Origin: CAVOOW01 sp963697675
GTDB taxonomy: Bacteria; Actinomycetota; Actinomycetes; JACCUZ01
Reading direction: 5' to 3'
NCBI GenBank assembly: GCA_963697675.1
Contig: CAVOOW010000001.1
Coordinates: forward strand, 310,001 to 374,000
Length of the DNA stretch: 64,000 bases
A program made the translations under genes and the position numbers. Below, in pieces: positions 23,955-32,631 of this stretch (position 1 is its first letter; each line of letters starts with the position of its first letter). The notes beneath the pieces were generated by a model. That model was not told the DNA's origin. It worked only from the letters and a program-made list of their open reading frames with translations, and ran no database searches.

Positions 23955-25463
23955 ATGCGCACGGTCTCGGGCAGGACCGACCACGTCGTCGTCGTCGGTG
24001 CCGGGCTGGGCGGGTTGTCCGCCGCGCTGCGGCTGGCCGGCGCCGGCCGCTCCGTGACGGTGCTGGAGCGCGAGACGGTGCCGGGTGGCCGGTCGGGGCT
24101 GTTGGAGGACGGCGGCTACGCGTTCGACACCGGCCCGACGGTGCTGACGATGCCCGACCTGATCGCCGACGCCCTGGCCAGCGTCGGCGAGGAGCTGTCC
24201 GACTGGCTCACCCTCGACCCGGTGCAACCGCTCTACCGCGCGCAGTTCGCCGACGGCACGTCCCTCGATGTGCACTCCTCTGTCGAGGCGATGGCGGCCG
24301 AGGTGGCTTCGGTGTGCGGTGCCGCTGCGGCCGACGGCTATCGCAGGTTCGTCTCGTTCGTGTCGCGGCTCTACGAGCTGGAGATGCGCGACTTCATCGA
24401 CCGCAACATCGACTCGCCGTTCGACCTGCTGCGTCCCTCGCTCGCTCGGCTCGCGGCGATCGGTGCCTTCCGGCGACTGGCGCCCAAGGTCGCGTCGTTC
24501 CTGCCCGACGAGCGGCTGCAGCGGGTCTTCTCCTTCCAGGCCATGTATGCCGGGTTGTCGCCCTATGACGCGCTCGCGCTCTATGCCGTCATCGGCTACA
24601 TGGACTCCGTCGCGGGCGTGTTCTTCCCGCGCGGCGGGATGCACGCGGTGCCGCGAGCGCTGGCCGGTGCGGCCGAGAAGCACGGTGTCGTCCTGCGGTA
24701 CGAGGAGACCGTCGAACGCGTCGAGCTGTCGGGCACTCGGGCCGTGGCGGTGCACACGGTCGGCGGGGAACGCATCGCCTGTGACGCGGTGGTGCTGAAC
24801 CCCGACCTGCCCGTCGCGCGCCGGGACCTCTTGGGTCTGCATGCACCGTCGTTTCGGAAGATCAAATACTCGCCGTCGTGCTTCCTGCTGCTGGCGGGGT
24901 CGACGGCTGCCTATCCGGAGACGGCCCACCACACGATCTCCTTCGGCCACGCCTGGCGCGAGGTCTTCGACGAGATCCTCGGCGGCCGGCTGATGAGCGA
25001 CCCGTCCTTCCTGGTCACGTCGCCGACGCGATCCGACCCGTCGCTGGCTCCGGCCGGGAGGTCGAGCTACTACGTCCTGTTCCCCACGCCCAACCTCGAC
25101 GCCCCGATCGACTGGGCGACCACCGCTCCGTACCGCGACCGCGTCGTCGAGACGCTCGAGTCGCGCGGCTGGCCTGGCTTCGGTGACGGCATCGAGGTCG
25201 AGCACGTGACGACCCCGCTCGACTGGGCAGCTCGGGGCATGGAACGAGGCACACCGTTCGCCGCCGCGCACACCTTCGGCCAGACCGGCCCGTTCCGACC
25301 GCGCAACCTCTGGGGCGAGAACGTCGTGTTCGCCGGCAGCGGGACGCACCCGGGTGTCGGAGTGCCGATGGTGCTGCTCTCCGGCCGCCTGGCCGCCGAG
25401 CGCATCGTCGGACCCGATCCTGCCTACCGATCGCGATCCCACCGATCGCGAGCCCGCCCATGA
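23955..25463 (+). CDS. crtI: Phytoene desaturase
   Basis: 502-residue CrtI-type flavoprotein: DHVVVVGAGLGGLSAALRLAGAG (FAD-binding), VPGGRSGLLEDGGYAFDTGPTVLTMPD, FSFQAMYAGLSPYDALALYAVIGYMD, and the C-terminal NVVFAGSGTHPGVGVPMVLLSGRLAAERI. It converts colourless phytoene to lycopene at the membrane. It follows crtE by 7 bases and precedes crtB, the usual operon. The C-terminal 12 residues are a low-complexity RSRSHRSRARP tail just before the two tandem family C hairpins, and may be a local extension. Confidence 0.9.
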   Translation: MRTVSGRTDHVVVVGAGLGGLSAALRLAGAGRSVTVLERETVPGGRSGLLEDGGYAFDTGPTVLTMPDLIADALASVGEELSDWLTLDPVQPLYRAQFADGTSLDVHSSVEAMAAEVASVCGAAAADGYRRFVSFVSRLYELEMRDFIDRNIDSPFDLLRPSLARLAAIGAFRRLAPKVASFLPDERLQRVFSFQAMYAGLSPYDALALYAVIGYMDSVAGVFFPRGGMHAVPRALAGAAEKHGVVLRYEETVERVELSGTRAVAVHTVGGERIACDAVVLNPDLPVARRDLLGLHAPSFRKIKYSPSCFLLLAGSTAAYPETAHHTISFGHAWREVFDEILGGRLMSDPSFLVTSPTRSDPSLAPAGRSSYYVLFPTPNLDAPIDWATTAPYRDRVVETLESRGWPGFGDGIEVEHVTTPLDWAARGMERGTPFAAAHTFGQTGPFRPRNLWGENVVFAGSGTHPGVGVPMVLLSGRLAAERIVGPDPAYRSRSHRSRARP

Positions 25464-25470
25464 CCCGCGG

Positions 25471-25519
25471 AGCGACCTTCGTGCGCGACACGCCCGGCGT
25501 GTCGCGGAGGAAGGTCGCT
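25471..25519. repeat. Nested hairpin, family C, copy 1
   Basis: AGCGACCTT-N5-GCGACACGCC-c-GGCGTGTCGC-N5-AAGGTCGCT: outer 9-bp and inner 10-bp stems separated by an unpaired 5/5 internal loop. It begins 8 bases after the crtI stop. Confidence 0.85.
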
Positions 25520-25533
25520 GGTGCCCGCCGGGG

Positions 25534-25582
25534 AGCGACCTTCGTGCGCGACACGCCCGGCGTGTCGCGGAGGAAGGTCGCT
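25534..25582. repeat. Nested hairpin, family C, copy 2
   Basis: Exact duplicate of copy 1 at a 63-base offset, so two identical 49-bp hairpins stand in tandem between crtI and crtB. This spacer (25464-25602) contains nothing else recognisable. Confidence 0.85.
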
Positions 25583-25602
25583 CATCGATCGGGGGCGGGG
25601 GC

Positions 25603-26526
25603 GTGAGCGGGCGGGAGCTGGACGCGGCCGGCATCACCGACCCGGCGCTTCGTGAGTCGTACGCGCGGTGTCGGCGGCTCAACGCGGCACACGGGCGCAC
25701 GTACTACCTCGCCACGCTGCTGCTTCCGCCGGCCAAGCGACCTTACGTACACGCGCTCTACGGTCTGGCCCGCTATGCCGACGAGCTCGTCGACGACCTC
25801 GACTCGCCCGACCCCGCCGCCCTGCTGACCTGGGGCAAGCGCTTGCTCGACGACCTGGCCCTGGGCGACTCGACCGACCCGATCGGGCGGGCGGCCGTGC
25901 ACACCGCGCGGACCTGGGACATCCCGGTGGCGCACTTCGAGTCGTTCCTCGCCTCGATGCGCATGGACATCACGCGGACCAGCTATCCGACCTACGCCGA
26001 CCTCGAGCAGTACATGCACGGCTCGGCCGCCGTCATCGGCCTGCAGATGCTGCCCCTGCTGGAGCCGATCCATCCGGACGCAGCGAGCTATGCGGGCAAG
26101 CTCGGCGAGGCGTTCCAGCTGTCGAACTTCATCCGCGACGTGGCCGAGGACCTGCGCCGCGGCCGGGTCTACCTCCCGCAGGAAGACCTCGATGCTTTCG
26201 GCGTACGCAGGTCAGACCTCGCAACCGGCACGGTCACCCCAGCGATCCGCGAGCTGCTGCGCTTCGAGATCGCCCGGACCCGGGCCATCTATCGCGCGGC
26301 CGCGCCCGGCATCGACCTGCTGCACCCGTCGAGCCGCGACTGCATCAGGACCGCGTTCCTGCTCTACCGCGGCATCCTCGACGAGGTGGAGAAGGCCGAC
26401 TACCAGGTGCTGCGCAGACGCGTCCGCGTGCCGGTCAGGACCCGGCTGGCCGTAGCAGGCCCAGCCCTGATCAGGGCTCGGCGGGCGCGCCGCGCGACGC
26501 CGCCGTCGACGCGTCGGCCTGCCTGA
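25603..26526 (+). CDS. crtB: Phytoene synthase
   Basis: 307-residue squalene/phytoene synthase. RCRRLNAAHGRTYYLATLLLP, YGLARYADELVDDLD (first Asp-rich motif) and LGEAFQLSNFIRDVAEDLRRGRVYLP (second motif DxxED) are present. It joins two GGPP to phytoene. Third enzyme of the crtE-crtI-crtB operon but separated from crtI by 139 bases of tandem hairpins, so its expression may be partly uncoupled. The start is GTG at 25603, giving the usual N terminus; there is a G-rich stretch but no clear Shine-Dalgarno. Its 3' end overlaps that of the convergent crtYd by 56 bases. Confidence 0.88.
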   Translation: MSGRELDAAGITDPALRESYARCRRLNAAHGRTYYLATLLLPPAKRPYVHALYGLARYADELVDDLDSPDPAALLTWGKRLLDDLALGDSTDPIGRAAVHTARTWDIPVAHFESFLASMRMDITRTSYPTYADLEQYMHGSAAVIGLQMLPLLEPIHPDAASYAGKLGEAFQLSNFIRDVAEDLRRGRVYLPQEDLDAFGVRRSDLATGTVTPAIRELLRFEIARTRAIYRAAAPGIDLLHPSSRDCIRTAFLLYRGILDEVEKADYQVLRRRVRVPVRTRLAVAGPALIRARRARRATPPSTRRPA

Positions 26527-26814
26527 GCCGCCGGCCCCACCAGACCCACCACGCCTGGGTCTGCAGCACCATCGAGAACCCGAACAGCAGGTCCTCGACG
26601 GGGGCGTAGACAAGCCGCGCACCCAGGATCTCATCGGCGCTGTAGACCACGATGTCGCGCCCGGTGAGCCAGCCGTTGGTGAGCAGCTGGAAGAACAGCA
26701 CGATTGCGTACGCCGTCCAGAACGCGCGCCGCCGCACCAGGCTGGTGCGCAGCACGGCGAGGTCGAGGACCAGCGCGCCCAGGACCCGGCAACCGCCAAC
26801 GCGGTGTAGCTCAC
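26471..26814 (-). CDS. crtYd: Lycopene cyclase domain protein, CrtYd-like (frameshift)
   Basis: Small membrane subunit of about 114 residues. GTG at 26814 overlaps the crtYc stop (GTGA). It begins VSYTALAVAG, then near 26783-26790, in a G/C run, must shift by one base to continue RVLGALVLDLAVLRTSLVRRRAFWTAYAIVLFF, NGWLTGRDIVVYSADEILGARLVYAPVEDLLFGFSMVL. Actinobacterial lycopene beta- or epsilon-cyclases are heterodimers of CrtYc and CrtYd. PVEDLLFGFSM corresponds to the PxE-LLF motif. The C-terminal 56 bases overlap the convergent crtB. Confidence 0.8.
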
Positions 26815-27152
26815 TGCGGATCACCCGAGCGGTCGTCGATGGGCCAACCTCGAACCAGGTGCACAGCCTCGAGCGCCAGCAGCGACGCCGTCGGCACGAC
26901 GAGGAAGAACAGCAGCTCCTCGAGCGGCAGGCCACCGGGCAGCGTGACGCCCAGCAGCTGCGACTTGTCGAACGACCAGTGGCCCGCACTGATCGCATAG
27001 AGATCCCACGTGACGAACACGGCGACGACCGGCAGCAACGTCAGGAGCAGGCGGCGCCACTGGCGATAGACACGAACGCCGAGGAACAGCTCCAGCGGCA
27101 GCGTGCCGACCACGCAGAAGGCGAGGACAGCTGCATAGCTCAGCGAGTGCAC
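26811..27152 (-). CDS. crtYc: Lycopene cyclase domain protein, CrtYc-like
   Basis: 113-residue protein with three transmembrane helices: VHSLSYAAVLAFCVVGTLPLELFLG, LPVVAVFVTWDLYAISAGHWSF, and GGLPLEELLFFLVVPTASLLALEAV, containing the PLEE-LLFF motif of heterodimeric lycopene cyclases. With CrtYd it would cyclise one or both lycopene ends. GTG start, 11 bases after the Rv2175c-like stop, so it may be in one transcript with it. Confidence 0.85.
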   Translation of the reverse strand: MHSLSYAAVLAFCVVGTLPLELFLGVRVYRQWRRLLLTLLPVVAVFVTWDLYAISAGHWSFDKSQLLGVTLPGGLPLEELLFFLVVPTASLLALEAVHLVRGWPIDDRSGDPQ

Positions 27153-27163
27153 CGGCGAAACGC

Positions 27164-27518
27164 CTAGAAACCCAACGCCTGCGCGCGTCGACGTACCTCT
27201 GTTCCGCGGTTGCCGACCAGTGCGTCCACGGGCGAGCCGGGCAGCGTGTCATCGGGGGTGAACAGCCAGCGCACCGCTTCCTCATCGGAATAACGCGCAT
27301 CCTTCAGCAGGGTCAGCGTGCCCGGAAGCCCCTTGAGCACCTGCCTGTTCTGGATGAACGCCTCGGGCACCATCGAGCACGTTGTTCTCGCCGCGGCGCA
27401 GGGCGATGACCTGCCGGTCGCGCACCAGCTGGCGCACCCGCGTCACGTCGATGTCGAGCAGCTCGGCGATGTCGGGGAGGGTCAGCCAGGAGGGAACAAG
27501 CGTGTCTGCGTCGGTCAC
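27164..27518 (-). CDS. Rv2175c-type DNA-binding regulator (frameshift)
   Basis: About 118 residues. The N-terminal winged HTH, VTDADTLVPSWLTLPDIAELLDIDVTRVRQLVRDRQVIALRRGENNVL, must shift frame near 27372-27376 (one extra base) to continue VPEAFIQNRQVLKGLPGTLTLLKDARYSDEEAVRWLFTPDDTLPGSPVDAL. This is the M. tuberculosis Rv2175c family, a DNA-binding protein phosphorylated by PknL, whose gene is its neighbour there. The PASTA kinase here lies 3.2 kb away with a flavoprotein and LysM gene between. CAGGCT, a variant -10, lies 7 bases before the GTG. Confidence 0.82.
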
Positions 27519-27554
27519 CTGGCCAAGCCTGCCATGCGCGGGTCCGCGGCGGGC

Positions 27555-27560
27555 TAGGGT
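27555..27560 (+). promoter_or_regulatory. Leaderless-type -10 of the 27569 gene
   Basis: TAGGGT lies 8 bases before the ATG at 27569. Confidence 0.6.
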
Positions 27561-27568
27561 CCGGACGC

Positions 27569-27970
27569 ATGGACACAGTCGGGGACGCAGAAGCGCTCGG
27601 TTACGACGACGCCGCCTTCGTGCTGCGGCCGCGACTGGCGACTCCGGAGGCCCTCGCGGTCACCTCACTGGCCACCGCCATGGCCAGCTTCTTCGTGACG
27701 ACGATCGCGCAGTACCTCGTCATTCTGCTCGACGGCCAGTTCCACCTCGGCGGTGGGCGGAAGCAGATCGCGTTCGCCCTGCTGCCGGTCGCGGCCCTGT
27801 CCCTCGTCGCCGTGTGCTGCGGCGTGGCCGCGGTGAAACGGCGGCCGGCCGACCGTTGGGTCTCGGCGCTCGCCGTCGCCGGCACGGTGGTCGGTGCGAT
27901 CGTCCTGCTCATGGTGGTGACCGGAATCCTCGTGTCGTGGATCAACGACCCGGTCGGGAACACGGACTGA
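27569..27970 (+). CDS. Small membrane protein, unknown
   Basis: 133 residues with three hydrophobic segments: AVTSLATAMASFFVTTIAQYLVILL, QIAFALLPVAALSLVAVCCGVAAV and WVSALAVAGTVVGAIVLLMVVTGILV, after a 30-residue acidic N terminus. No family is recognised. It stands alone between the Rv2175c-like gene (divergent) and the flavoprotein (convergent, 7 bases away). Leaderless-type promoter. It is probably real because codon composition and membrane topology are consistent. Confidence 0.65.
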   Translation: MDTVGDAEALGYDDAAFVLRPRLATPEALAVTSLATAMASFFVTTIAQYLVILLDGQFHLGGGRKQIAFALLPVAALSLVAVCCGVAAVKRRPADRWVSALAVAGTVVGAIVLLMVVTGILVSWINDPVGNTD

Positions 27971-27977
27971 GCGACCA

Positions 27978-29147
27978 CTACGGCGCCAGAGCGCTCGCCT
28001 TCACCTGAGTCGCCGGGTCCGTGAGCAGGTCGGGGTCGACGTGTGCGTCCGACTGCATCAGCCGCCTGGCCTGCACGAGGTCGCGCGGCCGGTCGGCGGT
28101 CACGGCGGCGGTGATGCGGTCGCCGGTCAGCCAGAAAGCTGCCCACGTGTCGCCCTCCTCACGCCAGACGATGCGATCCGCACCGGCGTGGTGGCCGGCG
28201 TACTGCACCATGTGACCCCACTGCTCCGACCAGAAGTAGGGCACCGGGTCCCAGCTCGCCTCGCCACCGAGCAGCGTCGTCGCGGCGACAGCGGGGGCAT
28301 GCAAGGCGTTGTCCCAGTGCTCGACGTGCATGCGGGTGCCGTATCGCACCGACGTCCACGCCGCCGCGTCCCCCACTGCCCAGACCCCGGGCATCGACGA
28401 GCGCAGCCCCGAGTCGACCTCCACAGCCCCACGTCCGGTGAGCGGGACGGGAGTGCCGTGCAGCCACGCGGTCGCCGGGCGGGCACCCACGCCCAGGAGT
28501 ACGACGTCCGCGGGCACCGCGCTGCCACCGGAGAGATGGACAGCGTCCGGTTCGACCGCCAGGACGGCCTCACCCAGCAGCAGGTCGACCGGCGCCCACC
28601 AGGGCAGCATGCGCTCTCCGCAGGCATCGGGCAGGGCGTTCGCCAGCGGTGCGTGCAGCGCCTCGACGACCGTCACGTGCGCGCCGGCCCGCACGGCTGC
28701 GGTGGCGACCTCGGCGCCGATCCAGCCGGCGCCGACGATCACCAGTCGGGTGCGGGGTCGCAGCTTCGCCCGCAGGCTCAACGCGTCCTCATGGGTACGC
28801 AAGGTGATGGCCGGCTCCGTGCCCGGGAAGCGCACCGGCACCGAGCCGGTCGCGATGACGAGCTGGTCCCACGCCAGGTCGCCCGCGTCGGTCTCGAGCG
28901 TGCCCGGACACAGTCCGGTCGCGGTGCGGCCGAGATAGCGCTCGACGTTCCAGGCAGCCCAGTCGGCGTCGAGGGTGCTGTCGTCGGTGTCGCCGTGCAG
29001 CAGGGACTTGGTCAGCGGTGGCCGGTCGTAGGGCGGGCGGGACTCGGCACCCACGAGCACGAGCGCGTCGGCGTAGCCCTGATTGCGCAGCGCGGCCACG
29101 GTCTGCAGCCCCGCCAGCCCCCCGCCGACGACCACGACACGCTGCAC
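27978..29147 (-). CDS. FAD-dependent oxidoreductase (ferredoxin reductase-like)
   Basis: 389-residue two-dinucleotide-binding flavoprotein: VQRVVVVGGGLAGLQTVAALRNQGY (FAD), ESRPPYDRPPLTKSLL, LVIATGSVPVRFPG, LVIVGAGWIGAEVATAAVRAGAHVTVVE (NAD(P)H), and GVWAVGDAAAWTS. The C-terminal reductase domain is short. This is the class of reductases that pass electrons from NAD(P)H to ferredoxins for oxygenases or P450s. No ferredoxin gene is adjacent. Start GTG chosen from TACAGT 7 bases upstream; longer frames reach into the A/T-richer intergenic DNA. Confidence 0.85.
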   Translation of the reverse strand: MQRVVVVGGGLAGLQTVAALRNQGYADALVLVGAESRPPYDRPPLTKSLLHGDTDDSTLDADWAAWNVERYLGRTATGLCPGTLETDAGDLAWDQLVIATGSVPVRFPGTEPAITLRTHEDALSLRAKLRPRTRLVIVGAGWIGAEVATAAVRAGAHVTVVEALHAPLANALPDACGERMLPWWAPVDLLLGEAVLAVEPDAVHLSGGSAVPADVVLLGVGARPATAWLHGTPVPLTGRGAVEVDSGLRSSMPGVWAVGDAAAWTSVRYGTRMHVEHWDNALHAPAVAATTLLGGEASWDPVPYFWSEQWGHMVQYAGHHAGADRIVWREEGDTWAAFWLTGDRITAAVTADRPRDLVQARRLMQSDAHVDPDLLTDPATQVKASALAP

Positions 29148-29154
29148 GGCCCTG

Positions 29155-29160
29155 ACTGTA
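29155..29160 (-). promoter_or_regulatory. Leaderless-type -10 of the flavoprotein gene
   Basis: TACAGT on the minus strand lies 7 bases before the GTG at 29147. Confidence 0.55.
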
Positions 29161-29605
29161 CGTTCAATTAGACCCTGAGGGGAACAGTTCGGGCCGCCCG
29201 CGCTGAGTGCGCCCCGCCTGGCCGGATTCCCCGGGATCGAATAGCAGATCCACCAGCAGGTGGCCCATCGGCTATCCGATCCGCGGATTTCGCTACCACA
29301 TCGGGATCGCGAATGACAACCATGTAATACCACGATCAGGTAACAAAACGGCCACAAGCCCCATCTGTCCCACTAGTCACGGCAGGATCACCAGTCGCAG
29401 GAGTAACAGCCCGGCAAGGGTCGCGGCCTCCCGCACAGCACCGCACACGCACCACGCGTGAACCGCATGACCGGCACACCACCCGCGCGACCGACTGTGG
29501 GCCCGCATCGCCAGCTCAGACGCCCACAGGTGCGACCGACAGTGAACCGACGACCGGAGCTGACCCCCGAGGCCAGCCGCCCCGACCGTGAGGACCCCAC
29601 CAGCG
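29161..29605. other. 445-base intergenic region upstream of the LysM gene
   Basis: No gene is seen. The middle part (about 29270-29380) is noticeably richer in A/T than its surroundings and probably holds the promoter of the LysM gene. CTGTGGGC (29495-29502) can pair with GCCCACAG (29522-29529) in the presumed leader, and GCGACCGACTGT/GCGACCGACAGT form a short direct repeat around it. I looked for the c-di-AMP (ydaO) riboswitch common before such genes and did not find its conserved core. Confidence 0.5.
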
Positions 29606-30625
29606 ATGCCTTCTTCCCTGACCTTGTCCGCGCCCCCGACCGAGGCCGTGCTGCCCGAGCGCGCGCGGCCCGCGGGAGACCGGCCCGACGGGCGCCTACC
29701 GCGCAGCCCGCGCAGCCGCCGGCGGCGCATCGCTCGCAACCTGGCCGTCCCGCTGCTGCTGGGCGCCCTGGTCACGGCGGGCTCCCCCGGCTGGTCGTCG
29801 TACACGATCCACCGCGGCGACACGCTCAGCGCGCTCGCGGCGCGCTATCACACGACCGTCGCCAAGCTCGTCCAGGTCAACAACCTCCCGGGCAACGGGA
29901 ACCTGATCATCGCCGGAGAGACGCTGAAGGTGCCGGGCGGCCACTCGAGCTCCGGCACCACCAGCGCCCGCCGCACGCACCGGGTCGTCGCGGGCGACAC
30001 GTTGAGCGGCATCGCGCACCGGTACGGCGTGAGCATGAGCTCGATCGCCAAGGCCAACCACCTGTCGAGCCTGAACATCGTCCGGCTGGGCGCGACTCTC
30101 ACCATCCCCGGCACCACGCGGGTCTCGCCGCAGCGCAGCTCGCCGAGCAACACCTTCGCCGGGCGCACCTATGCCTCCTCGGTCGTGAACGCGGCCGCCC
30201 GCAACCGGGCCACCCTCGCCCGCCGGGGCGTGCCGTCGCGCACCAGCATGCGCAACCTCATCGCGGCCAAGGCACGCGCGAACGGGGTCAGCCCGGCGCT
30301 GGCCGTCGCGATCAGCTATCAGGAGTCGGGCTGGAACCAGGGTGCGGTCTCCGTAGCGAACGCGGTCGGCGCCATGCAGGTCATCCCCAGCACCTCGGAG
30401 TGGATCTCCTCCGTGGTCGGCCGGCGCCTCGACCCGCTCAAGGCCGGCGACAACGCCACCACCGGCGTGGTCCTGCTGCGGGTCCTGACCCGCTCGGCGG
30501 GCAGCGAGCGGCAGGCCATCGCGGGCTACTACCAGGGCCTCAGCTCCGTGCGGAAGAACGGCATGTACCCCGACACCAAGCGCTACGTGGCCAATGTGAT
30601 GTACCTCAAGAAGCGATTCAGCTAG
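29606..30625 (+). CDS. LysM-domain lytic transglycosylase (SLT fold)
   Basis: 339-residue secreted or membrane-anchored muralytic enzyme. A hydrophobic segment (NLAVPLLLGALVTAGSPG) is followed by two LysM peptidoglycan-binding modules: YTIHRGDTLSALAARYHTTVAKLVQVNNL (about 60-110) and HRVVAGDTLSGIAHRYGVSMSSIAKANHL (about 125-175). The C-terminal SLT domain has ALAVAISYQESGWNQGAVSVANAVGAMQVIPST (catalytic Glu in QESG). It cleaves glycan strands during wall turnover. It precedes the PASTA kinase, which itself senses wall fragments. ATG 29606 is preferred (AGGA upstream); GTG 29588 is possible. Confidence 0.87.
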   Translation: MPSSLTLSAPPTEAVLPERARPAGDRPDGRLPRSPRSRRRRIARNLAVPLLLGALVTAGSPGWSSYTIHRGDTLSALAARYHTTVAKLVQVNNLPGNGNLIIAGETLKVPGGHSSSGTTSARRTHRVVAGDTLSGIAHRYGVSMSSIAKANHLSSLNIVRLGATLTIPGTTRVSPQRSSPSNTFAGRTYASSVVNAAARNRATLARRGVPSRTSMRNLIAAKARANGVSPALAVAISYQESGWNQGAVSVANAVGAMQVIPSTSEWISSVVGRRLDPLKAGDNATTGVVLLRVLTRSAGSERQAIAGYYQGLSSVRKNGMYPDTKRYVANVMYLKKRFS

Positions 30626-30670
30626 CTCAGGTAGCGCGCGGCGTGGCCCGTGCCACAGCTTTCCCGCACG

Positions 30671-30676
30671 TAGACT
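30671..30676 (+). promoter_or_regulatory. Leaderless-type -10 of the PASTA kinase gene
   Basis: TAGACT lies 6 bases before the GTG at 30683. Confidence 0.6.
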
Positions 30677-30682
30677 CCCAGC

Positions 30683-32561
30683 GTGGATACGACCGTCAAG
30701 GATCCGCTGGTCGGGCGTGTGCTCGACGGGCGCTACCACGTCGTGTCCCGCCTGGCGCGCGGCGGGATGGCCACGGTCTACGAGGCCGTGGACTCCCGGC
30801 TCGACCGCACGGTCGCGCTCAAGGTGATGCATCCGGGGCTGGCCGAGGACGAGGAGTTCGTCTCCCGGTTCATCCGTGAGGCGAAGTCCGCCGCGCGGCT
30901 GTCCCACCCCAACGTGGTCGCCGTCTACGACCAGGGCGCCGACGACGGGCACGTGTTCCTGGCGATGGAGCATGTACGCGGCCGGACCCTGCGTGACCTG
31001 CTGCGCGAGGTAGGCCGCCTCAACCCACGCCAGGCGCTCGAGGTGTTCGAGCCGATGCTGGCCGCGCTCGGCGCCGCACACAACGCGGGCATCGTGCACC
31101 GTGACGTGAAGCCCGAGAACGTGCTGCTCTCCGACGACGGGCACGTCAAGGTCGCCGACTTCGGCCTCGCCCGGGCGGTCGCCAACGCCACCAGCCACAC
31201 GACGTCCGGCATCCTGATGGGCACCGTCGGCTACCTCTCCCCCGAGCAGGTCGAGCGCGGCATCGCCGACCCGCGCTCCGACGTCTACGCCGCCGGCATC
31301 CTGCTCTTCGAGATGCTCACCGGCGACAAGCCCTACGACGGCGAGACCGCGCTCCAGATCGCCTACCGGCACGTCCACGACGACGTACCCCCGCCCTCCT
31401 CGATCGTGCCGTGGCCTGCCCGCCGAGCTCGACGCCCTCGTCGTGCGCGCCACCAGTCGCGACCCGGACAAGCGGCCCGCCGACGCCAAGCGGTTCCTGG
31501 CCGAGGTCGTGGCCGCGCGGCTGGCGATGTCGGAGGAGGAGCTCGGTCCGATCGGACCGCCCCTGGCGTCGCTGGGCGACCTCGATCACACGCTGGTGGT
31601 GCCGGTGAACGGGACACCGCCGATGGGTGTCCGCACCGCTGCCCGGCGCGGTGACACCGGCCCGGTACGGGCGCCGCGCAAGCGCCGCCGTCGCGGGCCG
31701 ATCGCGCTGCTGCTGATCCTGATCCTGGCCGCAGCTCTGGCCGGCGCCGGCTGGTACTACGGCCTCGGCCCCGGCTCCGACATCCCGACCCCGTCGCTGC
31801 TGAAGCTCACGGAAGCGCAGGCCAAGGCAAAGGCCGCGCAGGTGGACCTCTCGGTGAAGGTGGTCTCGCACGCCTTCAGCGAGGTCGAACCCGTCGGGAC
31901 CGTCGTGGACACCGACCCGGCGCCGGGCGACGACATCAGCAAGAACGGCCAGATCGGGCTGACGCTGTCCAAGGGCCCCGAGCGCTATGACGTGCCGGAC
32001 GTGTCGGGCAAGACCGAGGAGGAGGCCGGTCAGATCCTGGAGGCCAACCACTTCGTCGTCGGGGAACCGACGCGGGCCTACGACGAGAAGATCCCACTCG
32101 GCTCGGTCATCGCCACCGATCCGGTCGCGGGCACGTCGCTCGCACCCAAGACCGCGGTCTCGCTGGTCATCAGCAAGGGTGTCCAGCCCGTCGACGTGCC
32201 CGACGTCACGGGTCAGAGCCTCGACGACGCCAAGGCGACCCTCAAGGAGGCCGGGCTGCGCGGCAAGGTCGCCGACGAGAGGTACGACGACCAGGTCGCC
32301 GCCGGCGATGTCATCAGCCAGTCACCCAAGGACGGCCAGGCGCCGAGGGACTCGGCAGTGCAGCTCGTGGTCTCCAAGGGTCCGCCACTGGTCGACGTAC
32401 CCGATGTCGTCGGCATGTCGATCGGCGACGCGATCGCCCGGTTGCACTCGGCAGGTTTCCGGACGAGTGCCTTCGGCCCGGGCTTCGGCACCGTCCGCGC
32501 GCAGAACCCGCGCGGCGGCCAGGCACCGAAGGGCTCGACCATCAGGCTCGCCTACCTCTGA
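30683..32561 (+). CDS. pknL: Ser/Thr protein kinase with four PASTA domains, PknL-like (frameshift)
   Basis: About 626 residues. Kinase domain: VSRLARGGMATVYEAVD (P-loop), VALKVM (Lys), IVHRDVKPENVLL, VADFGLARAV, VGYLSPEQ. Near 31412 one base shifts the frame (SSIVP to GLPAELDALVVRATSRDPDKRPADAKRF). A transmembrane helix (PIALLLILILAAALAGAGWYY) leads to four extracellular PASTA repeats (DVPDVSG, DVPDVTG, DVPDVVG starts), which bind peptidoglycan or lipid II. Position between crtE/Rv2175c-like and aroG matches pknL; M. tuberculosis PknL lacks PASTA domains but the Corynebacterium one has them. Confidence 0.9.
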
Positions 32562-32618
32562 CCCCCGTACGGCATCCTGACTGACGAGACGTCCGGCGGC
32601 CGGCTCAGCGCGCACGAC

Positions 32619-32624
32619 TACCCT
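32619..32624 (+). promoter_or_regulatory. Leaderless-type -10 of aroF
   Basis: TACCCT lies 7 bases before the GTG at 32632. Confidence 0.65.
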
Positions 32625-32631
32625 TGCTGAC

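Noticed and set aside
29161..29605. c-di-AMP (ydaO/yu aA) riboswitch before the LysM/SLT gene
   Set aside because: This class often precedes such genes in actinobacteria, but the conserved core sequences were not found; only a short hairpin is visible.
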